This document shows, in pieces, positions 8,492 through 17,100 of a stretch of DNA of 64,000 nt; the stretch's first letter is position 1; each line of letters opens with the position of its first letter. The DNA is from Castellaniella sp034674885. Its GTDB lineage: Bacteria > Pseudomonadota > Gammaproteobacteria > Burkholderiales > Burkholderiaceae_B. The notes under the pieces are model-generated. The model was not told where the DNA came from. It did no database searches and saw only the letters and a list, made by a program, of their open reading frames with translations. Position numbers and translations under genes: made by a program. The stretch covers positions 124,001 to 188,000 of the forward strand of contig NZ_JAUCDS010000002.1 in the NCBI RefSeq assembly GCF_034674885.1, given 5' to 3'.

Positions 8492-9073
8492 ATGTCGGCA
8501 CCCCAGGAAGACTTGGACCCGAAGGCTGCGGCGGGCGCCGTGCCTCAAGGTCCGGCCGAGACCCCTGATGCCCCCGAAACGGCGCCGGGCGCCATCGCAG
8601 GACAGCCGGGCGAGGATCTGCCCGCTTTGTTGGCCGAGGCGCAGGCAAAGGTCGCCGAATACCACGACCAGTTGCTGCGGGCCCATGCCGAAGTGGAAAA
8701 CGTGCGGCGCCGCGCCCAGGAAGACGTGGCCAAGGCCCGCAAGTTCGGCACGGAATCCTTCGCCGAAAGCCTGATTCCGGTGCGCGACAGCCTGGAAGCC
8801 GCCCTGGCCCTGGAAAACCAGACGGCCGACGACTGGCAAAAGGGCGTCGAGTCCACGCTGCGACAGTTGAACAATGCCTTCGAGCGCAATCAGATGCGCG
8901 AGATCGCTCCGCAGCCCGGCGAGGCCTTCGATCCGCACCGGCATCAGGCGATTTCCAACGTGCCGTCAGAACATCCGCAGGGTGCCATCGCCCAGACGCT
9001 GCAAAAGGGCTACCTGATCGCCGACCGCGTTCTGCGCCCGGCCCTGGTCATGGTATCGGCCGGCCGGTCTTGA
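8492..9073 (+). CDS. grpE: Nucleotide exchange factor GrpE
   Basis: 193 residues. Cytosolic dimer that releases ADP from DnaK. An acidic, low-complexity N-terminus (about 45 residues) leads into the long coiled-coil helix (LPALLAEAQAKVAEYHDQLLRAHAEVENVRRR) and the C-terminal beta domain (GEAFDPHRHQAISNVPS ... GYLIADRVLRPALVMV). The start follows a GGAG site nine bases upstream. It has its own sigma-32 promoter, and its stop codon lies within the -35 of the dnaK promoter. Confidence 0.95.
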   Translation: MSAPQEDLDPKAAAGAVPQGPAETPDAPETAPGAIAGQPGEDLPALLAEAQAKVAEYHDQLLRAHAEVENVRRRAQEDVAKARKFGTESFAESLIPVRDSLEAALALENQTADDWQKGVESTLRQLNNAFERNQMREIAPQPGEAFDPHRHQAISNVPSEHPQGAIAQTLQKGYLIADRVLRPALVMVSAGRS

Positions 9074-9095
9074 AATCGGCGGGGGCAACCCCACA
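9068..9095 (+). promoter_or_regulatory. Sigma-32-type heat-shock promoter of dnaK
   Basis: CTTGAAA (9068-9074), a 13-bp spacer and CCCCACAT (9088-9095) match the RpoH consensus closely. The -35 overlaps the grpE TGA. Expected start is near 9102, about 50 bases before dnaK. Confidence 0.75.
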
Positions 9096-9151
9096 TCAGA
9101 AACATCGGCGGGTGATGCCCGCCCCTCATTCAAATATCGACAGGATCAAAC

Positions 9152-11074
9152 ATGAGCAAGATCATCGGGATCGACCTGGGGACGACCAACAGCTGTGTGG
9201 CTGTGCTGGACGGGTCCAAGGTCCAAATCATTGAAAACTCGGAAGGCGCCCGCACGACGCCGTCCATCGTCGCCTACATGCAGGACGGCGAGGTCCTGGT
9301 CGGCGCGCCGGCCAAACGCCAGGCGGTCACCAATCCGACCAATACGATTTTCGCCGTCAAGCGCCTGATCGGCCGCAAGTTCGACGAAAAGGCCGTGCAA
9401 AAGGACATCCACCTGATGCCCTACAAGATCCTCAAGGCCGACAATGGCGACGCCTGGGTCGAGGCACAGGATAAGAAGCTGGCCCCGCCGCAGGTGTCGG
9501 CCGACATCCTGCGCAAGATGAAAAAGACCGCCGAAGACTACCTGGGCGAGGAGGTCACCGAGGCCGTGATCACGGTGCCGGCGTATTTCAACGACAGCCA
9601 GCGCCAGGCGACCAAGGACGCCGGCAAGATCGCCGGCCTGGACGTCAAGCGCATCATCAATGAACCGACGGCTGCGGCCCTGGCCTTCGGCCTGGACAAG
9701 GCCGAACGCGGCGACCGCAAGATCGTGGTCTATGACCTGGGCGGCGGCACGTTCGACGTGTCCGTCATCGAAATCGCCGATGTGGATGGTGAAAAGCAAT
9801 TCGAGGTCCTGTCCACGAACGGCGACACGTTCCTGGGCGGCGAAGACTTCGACCTGTGCATCATCAACTACATCATCGACGAATTCAAAAAGGAATCCGG
9901 CACCGACCTGTCCAAGGACGTGCTGGCCATGCAGCGCCTGAAGGAAGCCGCCGAAAAAGCCAAGATCGAACTGTCCTCCACGCAGCAGACCGAGATCAAT
10001 CTGCCGTACATCACGGCTGATGCTTCCGGCCCCAAGCACCTGAACCTGAAGGTCACGCGCTCCAAGCTCGAATCTCTGGTGGAAGACCTGATCGAACGGA
10101 CCATCGCTCCTTGCCGCACCGCCATCAAGGACGCCGGCATCAAGCTCTCGGAAATCGACGACGTGATTCTGGTCGGCGGCATGACCCGCATGCCCAAGGT
10201 CCAGGACAAGGTCAAGGAATTCTTCGGCCGTGATCCGCGCAAGGACGTGAACCCCGACGAAGCCGTCGCCGCTGGCGCCGCGATCCAGGGTTCCGTGCTG
10301 TCGGGTGACCGGAAAGACGTGCTGCTGCTGGACGTGACTCCGCTGTCCCTGGGGATCGAGACCCTGGGCGGCGTCATGACCAAGATGATCAAGAAGAACA
10401 CCACCATCCCGACGCGATTCTCGCAGGTGTTCTCCACGGCGGACGACAACCAGCCGGCGGTGACCATCAAGGTCTACCAGGGCGAGCGCGAGGTCGCCGC
10501 GGGCAACAAGGCCCTGGGCGAGTTCAACCTGGAAGGCATCCCGCCGGCCCAGCGCGGCCTGCCGCAGATCGAGGTCACTTTCGACATCGACGCCAACGGC
10601 ATCCTGCACGTGTCGGCCAAGGACAAGGGCACCGGCAAGGAAAACAAGATCACGATCAAGGCCAGTTCCGGCCTGACCGAGGACGAGATCGAGCGCATGG
10701 TGAAGGACGCCGAGGCCAATGCCGAGGAAGACCACCGCGTGGCCGAGCTGGCCCAGGCGCGCAACCAGGCCGACGGCCTGGTGCACGCCACGCGCAAGTC
10801 CCTGACGGAATACGGCGACAAGCTCGACGCCGCTGAAAAGGACGCCATCGAGGCTGCGATCAAGGATCTGGAAGAAGCCGCCAAGGGCGACGACAAGGCC
10901 GCCATCGACGCCAAGACCGAAGTCCTGGCGACGGCTTCCCAGAAACTGGGCGAGAAGATGTACGCCGACATGCAGGCCAAGGCGGCGGCCGAGGGCGCGG
11001 CTGCGGCTGACGGCGCCCAGCCGGCCGACGACAATGTGGTCGATGCCGACTTCAAGGAAGTGAAGCGCGACTGA
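9152..11074 (+). CDS. dnaK: Chaperone DnaK (Hsp70)
   Basis: 640 residues. ATP-driven protein-folding chaperone working with DnaJ and GrpE. The nucleotide-binding domain shows the phosphate loop (GIDLGTTNSCVAV), phosphate 2 loop (VYDLGGGTFDVSV) and adenosine motif (VILVGGMTRMPKV). The substrate-binding domain and lid follow, ending in an Ala/Gly-rich tail and DADFKEVKRD. The start follows a weak AGGA site. The opposite strand is also open over the whole gene, a known composition effect for dnaK. Confidence 0.98.
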   Translation: MSKIIGIDLGTTNSCVAVLDGSKVQIIENSEGARTTPSIVAYMQDGEVLVGAPAKRQAVTNPTNTIFAVKRLIGRKFDEKAVQKDIHLMPYKILKADNGDAWVEAQDKKLAPPQVSADILRKMKKTAEDYLGEEVTEAVITVPAYFNDSQRQATKDAGKIAGLDVKRIINEPTAAALAFGLDKAERGDRKIVVYDLGGGTFDVSVIEIADVDGEKQFEVLSTNGDTFLGGEDFDLCIINYIIDEFKKESGTDLSKDVLAMQRLKEAAEKAKIELSSTQQTEINLPYITADASGPKHLNLKVTRSKLESLVEDLIERTIAPCRTAIKDAGIKLSEIDDVILVGGMTRMPKVQDKVKEFFGRDPRKDVNPDEAVAAGAAIQGSVLSGDRKDVLLLDVTPLSLGIETLGGVMTKMIKKNTTIPTRFSQVFSTADDNQPAVTIKVYQGEREVAAGNKALGEFNLEGIPPAQRGLPQIEVTFDIDANGILHVSAKDKGTGKENKITIKASSGLTEDEIERMVKDAEANAEEDHRVAELAQARNQADGLVHATRKSLTEYGDKLDAAEKDAIEAAIKDLEEAAKGDDKAAIDAKTEVLATASQKLGEKMYADMQAKAAAEGAAAADGAQPADDNVVDADFKEVKRD

Positions 11075-11143
11075 TCGCCGCCCGCAGTGTCCCGGCCCGC
11101 CCAGCGGCGGTCCGCAGGACGGCGCGGCGATCCATCTGCACCT

Positions 11144-11173
11144 GCCCGGTTCCGGCATTTTGCCGGCCCGGGC
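11144..11173 (+). other. Hairpin in the dnaK-dnaJ gap
   Basis: Stacked stems: GCCCGG with CCGGGC outside CCGGC with GCCGG, closed by an ATTTT loop. There is no U tract, so it is more likely an mRNA-processing or attenuating structure lowering dnaJ relative to dnaK than a full terminator. I see no sigma-32 promoter directly before dnaJ. Confidence 0.4.
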
Positions 11174-11218
11174 ATGTGTCCTTCAATCTGTAGCGTATAG
11201 AGCAAGTAATCGATACCC

Positions 11219-12349
11219 ATGGCAAAACGCGATTTCTACGAAGTCCTCGGGGTGGCCAAGAACGCCTCGGATGACGACATCCGCAAGGCCTATCGCAAGC
11301 TGGCGATGAAATATCACCCGGACCGCAACCCGGACAGCAAGGAAGCCGAGGACAAGTTCAAAGAGGCCAAAGAGGCCTACGAGATGCTGTCGGACGCGGA
11401 AAAGCGGGCGGCCTATGACCGATTCGGCCACGCGGGGGTGGATCCCAATGCGGCAGCCGGCGCCGGCATGGGCGGGGCGGGGGGGTTCGCCGATGCCTTC
11501 GGGGATATTTTCGGGGAGATCTTCGGCGGCGCAGCCGGCCGGCGCGGTGGCAGCGGCCCGCAGGTCTATCGGGGCGCCGACCTGAAATACAACCTGGAAA
11601 TCAGCCTGGAACAGGCGGCCAACGGTTTCGACACCGAAATCCGCATTCCCAGCTGGGAAAACTGCGAAACCTGTCATGGGTCCGGCGCCAAGCCGGGCAC
11701 CACCCCGCATACCTGCCATACCTGCGGCGGTAGCGGCGCAGTGCGCATGCAGCAGGGCTTTTTCAGCGTGCAGCAGACCTGCCCGACCTGCCACGGCAGC
11801 GGCAAGGAAATCGCCCATCCCTGCGCCGAGTGCGACGGAGTGGGACGCATCCGCAAGAACAAGACGCTGCAGGTCAAGATCCCGGCCGGGATCGACGACG
11901 GCATGCGCATCCGCTCGTCGGGCAACGGCGAGCCGGGCGTCAATGGGGGCCCCTCGGGCGATCTGTTCGTCGAAATCCGCATCAAGCCGCACGGGATCTT
12001 CCAGCGCGACGGCGAAGACCTGCATTGCGAACTGACCATCCCCTTTACCAAGGCGGCGCTGGGCGGCACGCTGGAGGTCCCGACCCTGGCCGGACGCGGG
12101 GAAATCACCATCCCGGAAGGCACCCAGACGGGCAAGACCTTCCGCCTGCGCGGCAAGGGCATCAAGGGCATCCGCTCCAGCTATCCAGGTGACCTGTACT
12201 GCCACGTGGCGGTGGAAACGCCGGTGCGCCTGAACGACGAACAAAAGGCGCTGCTGCGCCAGTTCGAGACGTCGCTGACCACAGGCGGCGACCGTCATTC
12301 GCCCAAGAGCGAATCCTGGACGGACAAGGTCAAGAACTTCTTCTCCTGA
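11219..12349 (+). CDS. dnaJ: Chaperone DnaJ (Hsp40)
   Basis: 376 residues. Co-chaperone that delivers substrate to DnaK and stimulates its ATPase. The J domain holds HPD at residues 33-35, followed by a Gly/Phe-rich linker (GAGMGGAGGFADAFGDIFGE). The zinc region has all four CxxCxGxG repeats (CETCHGSG, CHTCGGSG, CPTCHGSG, CAECDGVG). The C-terminal substrate domain is complete. It ends seven bases from the convergent M16 gene, with no obvious terminator between them. Confidence 0.97.
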   Translation: MAKRDFYEVLGVAKNASDDDIRKAYRKLAMKYHPDRNPDSKEAEDKFKEAKEAYEMLSDAEKRAAYDRFGHAGVDPNAAAGAGMGGAGGFADAFGDIFGEIFGGAAGRRGGSGPQVYRGADLKYNLEISLEQAANGFDTEIRIPSWENCETCHGSGAKPGTTPHTCHTCGGSGAVRMQQGFFSVQQTCPTCHGSGKEIAHPCAECDGVGRIRKNKTLQVKIPAGIDDGMRIRSSGNGEPGVNGGPSGDLFVEIRIKPHGIFQRDGEDLHCELTIPFTKAALGGTLEVPTLAGRGEITIPEGTQTGKTFRLRGKGIKGIRSSYPGDLYCHVAVETPVRLNDEQKALLRQFETSLTTGGDRHSPKSESWTDKVKNFFS

Positions 12350-12356
12350 TCGCGGA

Positions 12357-15170
12357 TCAGGACGGCTTCGCGGCGGGGTCCGCCGCGACGGCGATGCTCA
12401 GGTCCTCGGGTTTGAGCACTGCCCGCAGGACATCGTTTACCTGATCGGCGGTCAGCGTCTGCATCTGGTCGATGATGCGCTGTTCCCAGGCGAAGCTGCG
12501 GCCGGTGTCCAGGTAGTCCAGCCAGTGGTCGGCCAGCCAGCTGTCGTTGGATCGGCCCAGTTTCAGGAACTCGAGCAGGGATTTCACGCCCTGGTTCACT
12601 TCTTCCTGGGTGAAGCCGGTCTTCAGCGTGCTGTCCAGCGTCTGGCGCATGGCGTCCTGCAGCGCCGCAGCGTTCTGGGATGCCATCGTGGCGAAGATTG
12701 TCCAGCTGCCGGACGGTTCCCAGGACGAGGCCTGCAGATGGCTGCCCACCGTGTAGGACAGGCCGCCCTTGACCCGGATGGCCTGCCACAGGCGGGAATC
12801 CTCGGATCCGCCCAGCAGGTGGTTGGCCAGGATCAGGGCTGGCCAGCGGGGATCGGTATCCTGCAGTTTCAGCGACAACGCGGCCAGGTAGTTGGCATTG
12901 GCCTTGCCCGGCGCGGGGATATGGAAGGTCTTGGGTGTCACGGCGTACCAGGGATCCGGAATCCGCTGGTATGCCGGCGCCTGGCGCCAGCCGGCCAGGC
13001 CTGCACGCAGGCTCTGTGCCACGGCCTGGGGGTCGAAGTCGCCGACGACGGATACCTGGATGTTGCCTGCGCCGTAGAAGCGGTCGTGGAATTTCCGCAA
13101 GGCGTCCGGGGTCAGGGATTGAGTGTCTTTCGTCAGTTCGGGCGCCGTCGGGGTATAGCGGACGTCGTCGCTTTTCCAGGGCTGGTCCTGGCGCTGCAGT
13201 GTGTTGCTCACCAGCCAGGACGGGCTGGCGGCCTCGTTCTGGATATTGGTCAGCACCGCATGCTGGATTTCGGTCAGTTCTGATGCAGGAAATGCAGGAT
13301 GGCGCAACAGGCGGAAAGTCAGGGCCAGCAGGTCTGGCAGATGCGTGCGGGAACTGCGCAGGGCAACGGTCAGTACGTTCCCGCTGGCGCTGAAGCTCAG
13401 GTCCGAATCAAGGGCGTTGAGCTGATCGTCGATCTGTTGGCGGGATAGCCCGTCGGATCCGCGCAGCAGCATGGCAGCCGTGATAGATGGCACCAGGCCC
13501 AGGCCACGCATTTGTTCGGCGGTGCCGAAACGCAGTCGCATATAGGCGTGAACCTGGTCGCCCGGCGTGGCCTTGGGCAGCAGCGCCACCTGGACCGGTC
13601 CGTTGGGCAGGTTCAGCGTATCGCGCTGGGTGTCGGCGTCCAGGGCCTGCGGGTCGGTGTCGAAACTGGCGACGGTGGGGCGCGGCGTGCCGGTCTTCAG
13701 TTGCGCGACCCAGGGGGCCAGGTCGGCGGCGGGGGCCGTCGGCGCGTAGGTCGGGTCCGGCGTCGGCAGGTACAGGCCGCTGGTGCGGTTGCTGGGCAGC
13801 AACCAGGCGTGTAATTGACTGCGGACCTCGTCCAGGGTCAGGGCGCGGATGCGCAGTGGATCGATGAACAGCAGGCGCCAGTCTCCGCGCGCCACCGCGT
13901 TGGACAGGGCAGCGGCCAGGCTGGCCGGGCGGTTGTAGACGCGCTTCCATTGGTTCAACCAGGCGGTTCGGTTGCGATCCAGGGCGGCCTGGTCCAGCTG
14001 GTCGATGCCGCCCGATTCCAGCGCTTTTTCCAGTGTGTCCAGAACAGCCCGGGGGTTGGCCGAGGGCTGCAGCTGCGCCCCGAACACCGCGTATCCGGGC
14101 TGCCGCATGGGGGGGGCGAAGCCGAAGATGTCACTGGCCTGGCTGGTCTTGACCAGCGCCTGGTACAAGGGCCCGGCCGGGCTGTCGGCGAGCATGTCCG
14201 CGCCCAGGGACAGGGCGGTGTAGACGTCGCTGGCGCTTTCCGGGAAGTGGTACTGGACGATGGCGATCGGGCTGCCTCCCGACCGTTTCAGGGTCACGGC
14301 CCGGGCGCCTTGCTGGACGGGCTCGATCGTGTATTCCGGTGGCAGCTTGCGTTCCGGACGGGCGATGGGGCCGAAGTCCCCGGCGACCCATTGCAGGACT
14401 TGATCGGCGTCGAAGCGCCCGGTGACGATCAGCACGGCGTTGTCGGGCTGGTAGTAGCGATGGTAGAAGGCCCGCAGCTGCGTGATGTCCACGTTCTCGA
14501 CGTCGGATCGGGCGCCGATCACGCTGCGCCCATACGGGTGCCAGACGTAGGAGGCCGCGTCGGTCTGCTGCAGCAGCGTGCTGAACGGGCTGTTTTCTCC
14601 TTGTTCCATTTCGTTGCGCACCACGGGCATTTCGGCGTCCAGGTCGGTGCGGCTGATGCTGGCATTGAGCATGGCGTCGGCCTGCCAGGACAGATACCAG
14701 CGCAGGGTGTCCGGGTTGCTGGCGAAGGTCGCGTAATAGTTGGTCAGGTCCTCTGTGGTGGATCCATTGGCCGCCAGCCCGCGCCGTGAGAATTCCGCCA
14801 GGGCGTCGGGGTGTTCGGGACTGCCTCGGAACATCAGGTGTTCCAGCAGGTGCGCCATTCCGGTTTCGCCCGGCCCTTCGTTGCGCGAGCCGACCTGGTA
14901 GCTCATGTTGACCGTAGTCTGGGCGCGCGAATCGTCGGGGGCCAGCAGGATGGTCAGGCCGTTGTCCAGCCGGTATTCGGTGACGCCTTCGATCATCACG
15001 ACCTGCTGCACGCCTGGCGGCAGGGGGGCCGAGGCCTGCTGGGGCACGGCCTGGGCGGAGGGCGATCTGGTCTGTGCCTGCGCGAGGCCCTGGACCCCCA
15101 TCAGCAGCAGGCTGCACAGCGCCAGCATGACGGGCAGGGCGGAGAAACGGTGCTTTGGCAGGGAATTCAC
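12357..15170 (-). CDS. Secreted M16 (insulinase-type) zinc peptidase, two-domain
   Basis: About 937 residues. An exported M16 metallopeptidase of the PqqL/pitrilysin kind. A signal peptide (MNSLPKHR-like start, hydrophobic core, LAQA) precedes the first M16 half, with zinc motif HLLEH at about 107-111 and the downstream Glu in VVRNEMEQGEN. The second half keeps the fold but has no HxxEH, as usual for single-chain two-domain M16 enzymes. The GTG start at 15170 gives a standard signal peptide. An ATG at 15221 overlaps the VWA stop as ATGA and would add 17 residues, so translation is probably coupled. Substrate unknown. Confidence 0.85.
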   Translation of the reverse strand: MNSLPKHRFSALPVMLALCSLLLMGVQGLAQAQTRSPSAQAVPQQASAPLPPGVQQVVMIEGVTEYRLDNGLTILLAPDDSRAQTTVNMSYQVGSRNEGPGETGMAHLLEHLMFRGSPEHPDALAEFSRRGLAANGSTTEDLTNYYATFASNPDTLRWYLSWQADAMLNASISRTDLDAEMPVVRNEMEQGENSPFSTLLQQTDAASYVWHPYGRSVIGARSDVENVDITQLRAFYHRYYQPDNAVLIVTGRFDADQVLQWVAGDFGPIARPERKLPPEYTIEPVQQGARAVTLKRSGGSPIAIVQYHFPESASDVYTALSLGADMLADSPAGPLYQALVKTSQASDIFGFAPPMRQPGYAVFGAQLQPSANPRAVLDTLEKALESGGIDQLDQAALDRNRTAWLNQWKRVYNRPASLAAALSNAVARGDWRLLFIDPLRIRALTLDEVRSQLHAWLLPSNRTSGLYLPTPDPTYAPTAPAADLAPWVAQLKTGTPRPTVASFDTDPQALDADTQRDTLNLPNGPVQVALLPKATPGDQVHAYMRLRFGTAEQMRGLGLVPSITAAMLLRGSDGLSRQQIDDQLNALDSDLSFSASGNVLTVALRSSRTHLPDLLALTFRLLRHPAFPASELTEIQHAVLTNIQNEAASPSWLVSNTLQRQDQPWKSDDVRYTPTAPELTKDTQSLTPDALRKFHDRFYGAGNIQVSVVGDFDPQAVAQSLRAGLAGWRQAPAYQRIPDPWYAVTPKTFHIPAPGKANANYLAALSLKLQDTDPRWPALILANHLLGGSEDSRLWQAIRVKGGLSYTVGSHLQASSWEPSGSWTIFATMASQNAAALQDAMRQTLDSTLKTGFTQEEVNQGVKSLLEFLKLGRSNDSWLADHWLDYLDTGRSFAWEQRIIDQMQTLTADQVNDVLRAVLKPEDLSIAVAADPAAKPS

Positions 15171-15217
15171 AGAGATGTCCAATGAGGGCCTGGGTCCGCC
15201 GCAGAGCGGGTGACCCG

Positions 15218-16387
15218 TCATTTTGCCAAAAATCGCATGGCTTGTTCCAGCCCGTCCATCGTCATTCCGTACATGCGGTTGTGCATCAGCTCGCGCACGA
15301 TGGCGATGGACTGGCGGTATTGCCAGTATCCGGAAGGTTCCGGATTCAGCCAGACGGCGTGCGGCCAGTGGCCCAGGATGCGCTGCAGCCAGGCCGCGCC
15401 GGTTTCGGCGTTGTTGTGCTCGACCGAACCGCCAGGGTAGAGCAGTTCGTAGGGGCTCATGGTCGCGTCGCCCACCAGGATCAGACGCCAGTCCTCGCCG
15501 TAGCTGCGCAGCAGATCCCGGGTGTCGATGCGCGCGCCGTGGCGCCGTTCGTTGTGGCGCCAGACCGATTCGTAGGGACAGTTGTGGAAGTAGAAGACTT
15601 CCAGGTGCTTGAATTCGCTGCGGGCCGCTGAGAACAGTGATTCGATGCGGGCGATGTGATCGTCCATGCTGCCGCCCACGTCCAGCAGCATCAGGACTTT
15701 CACGGCGTTGTGGCGTTCGGGCACCCAGCGCAGATCCAGCATGCCGGCCTGTTCGGCCGTACCTCGGATCGTGCCGGGCATGTCCAGCTCCAGGTCCGCG
15801 CCCTGGCGGGCGAAGCGGCGCAGCCGGCGCAACGCCACCTTGAAATTGCGGGTGCCCAGGGTCTGCTGGTCGTCGTAGTCCCGATACTGGCGTTGTTCCC
15901 AGACCTTGACAGCGGTGCGATTGCCGGCCGAGGGGCCGCCGATGCGGATGCCTTCGGGATGGTAGCCGCCGTGCCCGAACGGCGACGAACCGCCGGTGCC
16001 GATCCATTTGCTGCCGCCGGCGTGGCGTTCCTGCTGTTCGGCCAGGCGTTCGCGGAACATGTCCATCAGGCGGTCCCAGCCGTGCTTTTCCAATGCGGCC
16101 TTTTCCGCGTCGCTCAGGTGCTTGCGGATGGTCTGCTGCAGCCAGTCTGCGGGGATGTCGGGGTTGCCGGCCTGGGCCTGCAACTGGCCGATGAAGGCGG
16201 CGAAGACCTGGTCGTAGCGGTCGTAGCGGGTTTCGTCCTTGACCAGCGCCATGCGCGCCAGGTGATAGAAGTCTTCCGTGCTGACAGGGGCTGCCGGACT
16301 GCGCAGCAGTTCCAGCAGGCTGAGATATTCCCGGATGGATACCGGGATGCCAGCGCTGCGCAGGCGGGTGAAGAAGTCGATCAGCAT
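15218..16387 (-). CDS. VWA domain protein, CoxE-like
   Basis: 389 residues, cytoplasmic. The N-terminal part (LIDFFTRLRSAGIPVSIREYLSLLELL) is typical of CoxE-like proteins. The C-terminal von Willebrand A domain has a MIDAS-like motif DVGGSMDDH, where Gly replaces the first Ser of the classical DxSxS. Such proteins pair with MoxR ATPases and are thought to help assemble or activate metal enzymes or other complexes. The MoxR partner is two genes upstream, and the stop overlaps the next gene. The client of this pair is not evident from the neighbours. Confidence 0.82.
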   Translation of the reverse strand: MLIDFFTRLRSAGIPVSIREYLSLLELLRSPAAPVSTEDFYHLARMALVKDETRYDRYDQVFAAFIGQLQAQAGNPDIPADWLQQTIRKHLSDAEKAALEKHGWDRLMDMFRERLAEQQERHAGGSKWIGTGGSSPFGHGGYHPEGIRIGGPSAGNRTAVKVWEQRQYRDYDDQQTLGTRNFKVALRRLRRFARQGADLELDMPGTIRGTAEQAGMLDLRWVPERHNAVKVLMLLDVGGSMDDHIARIESLFSAARSEFKHLEVFYFHNCPYESVWRHNERRHGARIDTRDLLRSYGEDWRLILVGDATMSPYELLYPGGSVEHNNAETGAAWLQRILGHWPHAVWLNPEPSGYWQYRQSIAIVRELMHNRMYGMTMDGLEQAMRFLAK

Positions 16388-16427
16388 GGTCGGGTGGAAA
16401 ATCGGGGGCGAAGCGGCGGCCCGGGCG

Positions 16428-17042
16428 TCAGCCGCGCGGCCGCTGCAGCTGATACTGCAGGTGTGCCCGGACTTCCGGCCATTCTCCCGCCATCAGGCTG
16501 TACATGACCGTGTCGCGCACCGTGCCGTCGCTGCGCAGGGCGTGATGGCGGATCACGCCGTCCCGGTGTGCGCCCAGCCGCTCGATGGCCCGTTGCGAGG
16601 CGATGTTGTAGTTGTCGGTGCGCCAGCCGACCACGGCGGCCCCCAGGGTCTGGAAAGCGTGTTCCAGGAGCAGCAGCTTGCAGGTGGTGTTGACGTGCGA
16701 GCGCTGGTGGGACCGGCCATACCAGGTGTAGCCGATCTCCAGACGCGCCAAGGCCGGGACGATGTCGTGATAGCGCGTGGAGCCCAGGATGGCGCCGCTG
16801 GCGGCGTCCGTGACGGTGAAGGGCAGCATGTGGCCGTCGTCCCGGCCTTGCAGCGCGGCAGCGATGTAGGCGTCGGTGTGTTCCGGGTCGGGTACCGAAG
16901 TGACACGCAGGTTCCACAGGCTGCCGTCTGCGGCGGCGGCCCGCAGACCGGGCGCGTGTTCGGGGGCCAGCGGGATCAGGCGGATGCCGTGGCCTTCCAG
17001 GGTGACGGGGGTGGGCGAGGTGATGAAGGGTTGAGCGCTCAT
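16428..17042 (-). CDS. GNAT-family N-acetyltransferase (RimJ/RimL type)
   Basis: 204 residues. Transfers an acetyl group from acetyl-CoA to an unknown amine. The RimJ/RimL-like pattern is visible: LRVTSVPDPEHTDAYI, LEIGYTWYGRSHQRSHVNT (acetyl-CoA loop region), and NIASQRAIERLGAHRDGVIR near the C-terminus. It sits between the MoxR and VWA genes on the same strand, with gaps of 40 and 58 bases, an unusual insertion in a MoxR-VWA pair. Whether it acts on either partner is not known. Confidence 0.82.
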   Translation of the reverse strand: MSAQPFITSPTPVTLEGHGIRLIPLAPEHAPGLRAAAADGSLWNLRVTSVPDPEHTDAYIAAALQGRDDGHMLPFTVTDAASGAILGSTRYHDIVPALARLEIGYTWYGRSHQRSHVNTTCKLLLLEHAFQTLGAAVVGWRTDNYNIASQRAIERLGAHRDGVIRHHALRSDGTVRDTVMYSLMAGEWPEVRAHLQYQLQRPRG

Positions 17043-17100
17043 GGGCGAGGTCCGGTGGTGGTCGGAATCAATGATGCTGGGCCGGGGGGCTGCCTGGGTG

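Noticed and set aside
6188..9151. CIRCE repeat near hrcA, grpE or dnaK
   Set aside because: No TTAGCACTC-N9-GAGTGCTAA or near match was seen by eye on either strand.
9146..11158. A 670-codon open frame antisense to dnaK
   Set aside because: An open antisense frame opposite dnaK is a known result of its codon use. The product is low-complexity and matches no family, while dnaK itself is complete.
15222..16007. Upstream extension of the M16 frame to 1216 residues
   Set aside because: It overlaps the VWA gene in another frame and lacks any domain; the signal peptide begins after it.
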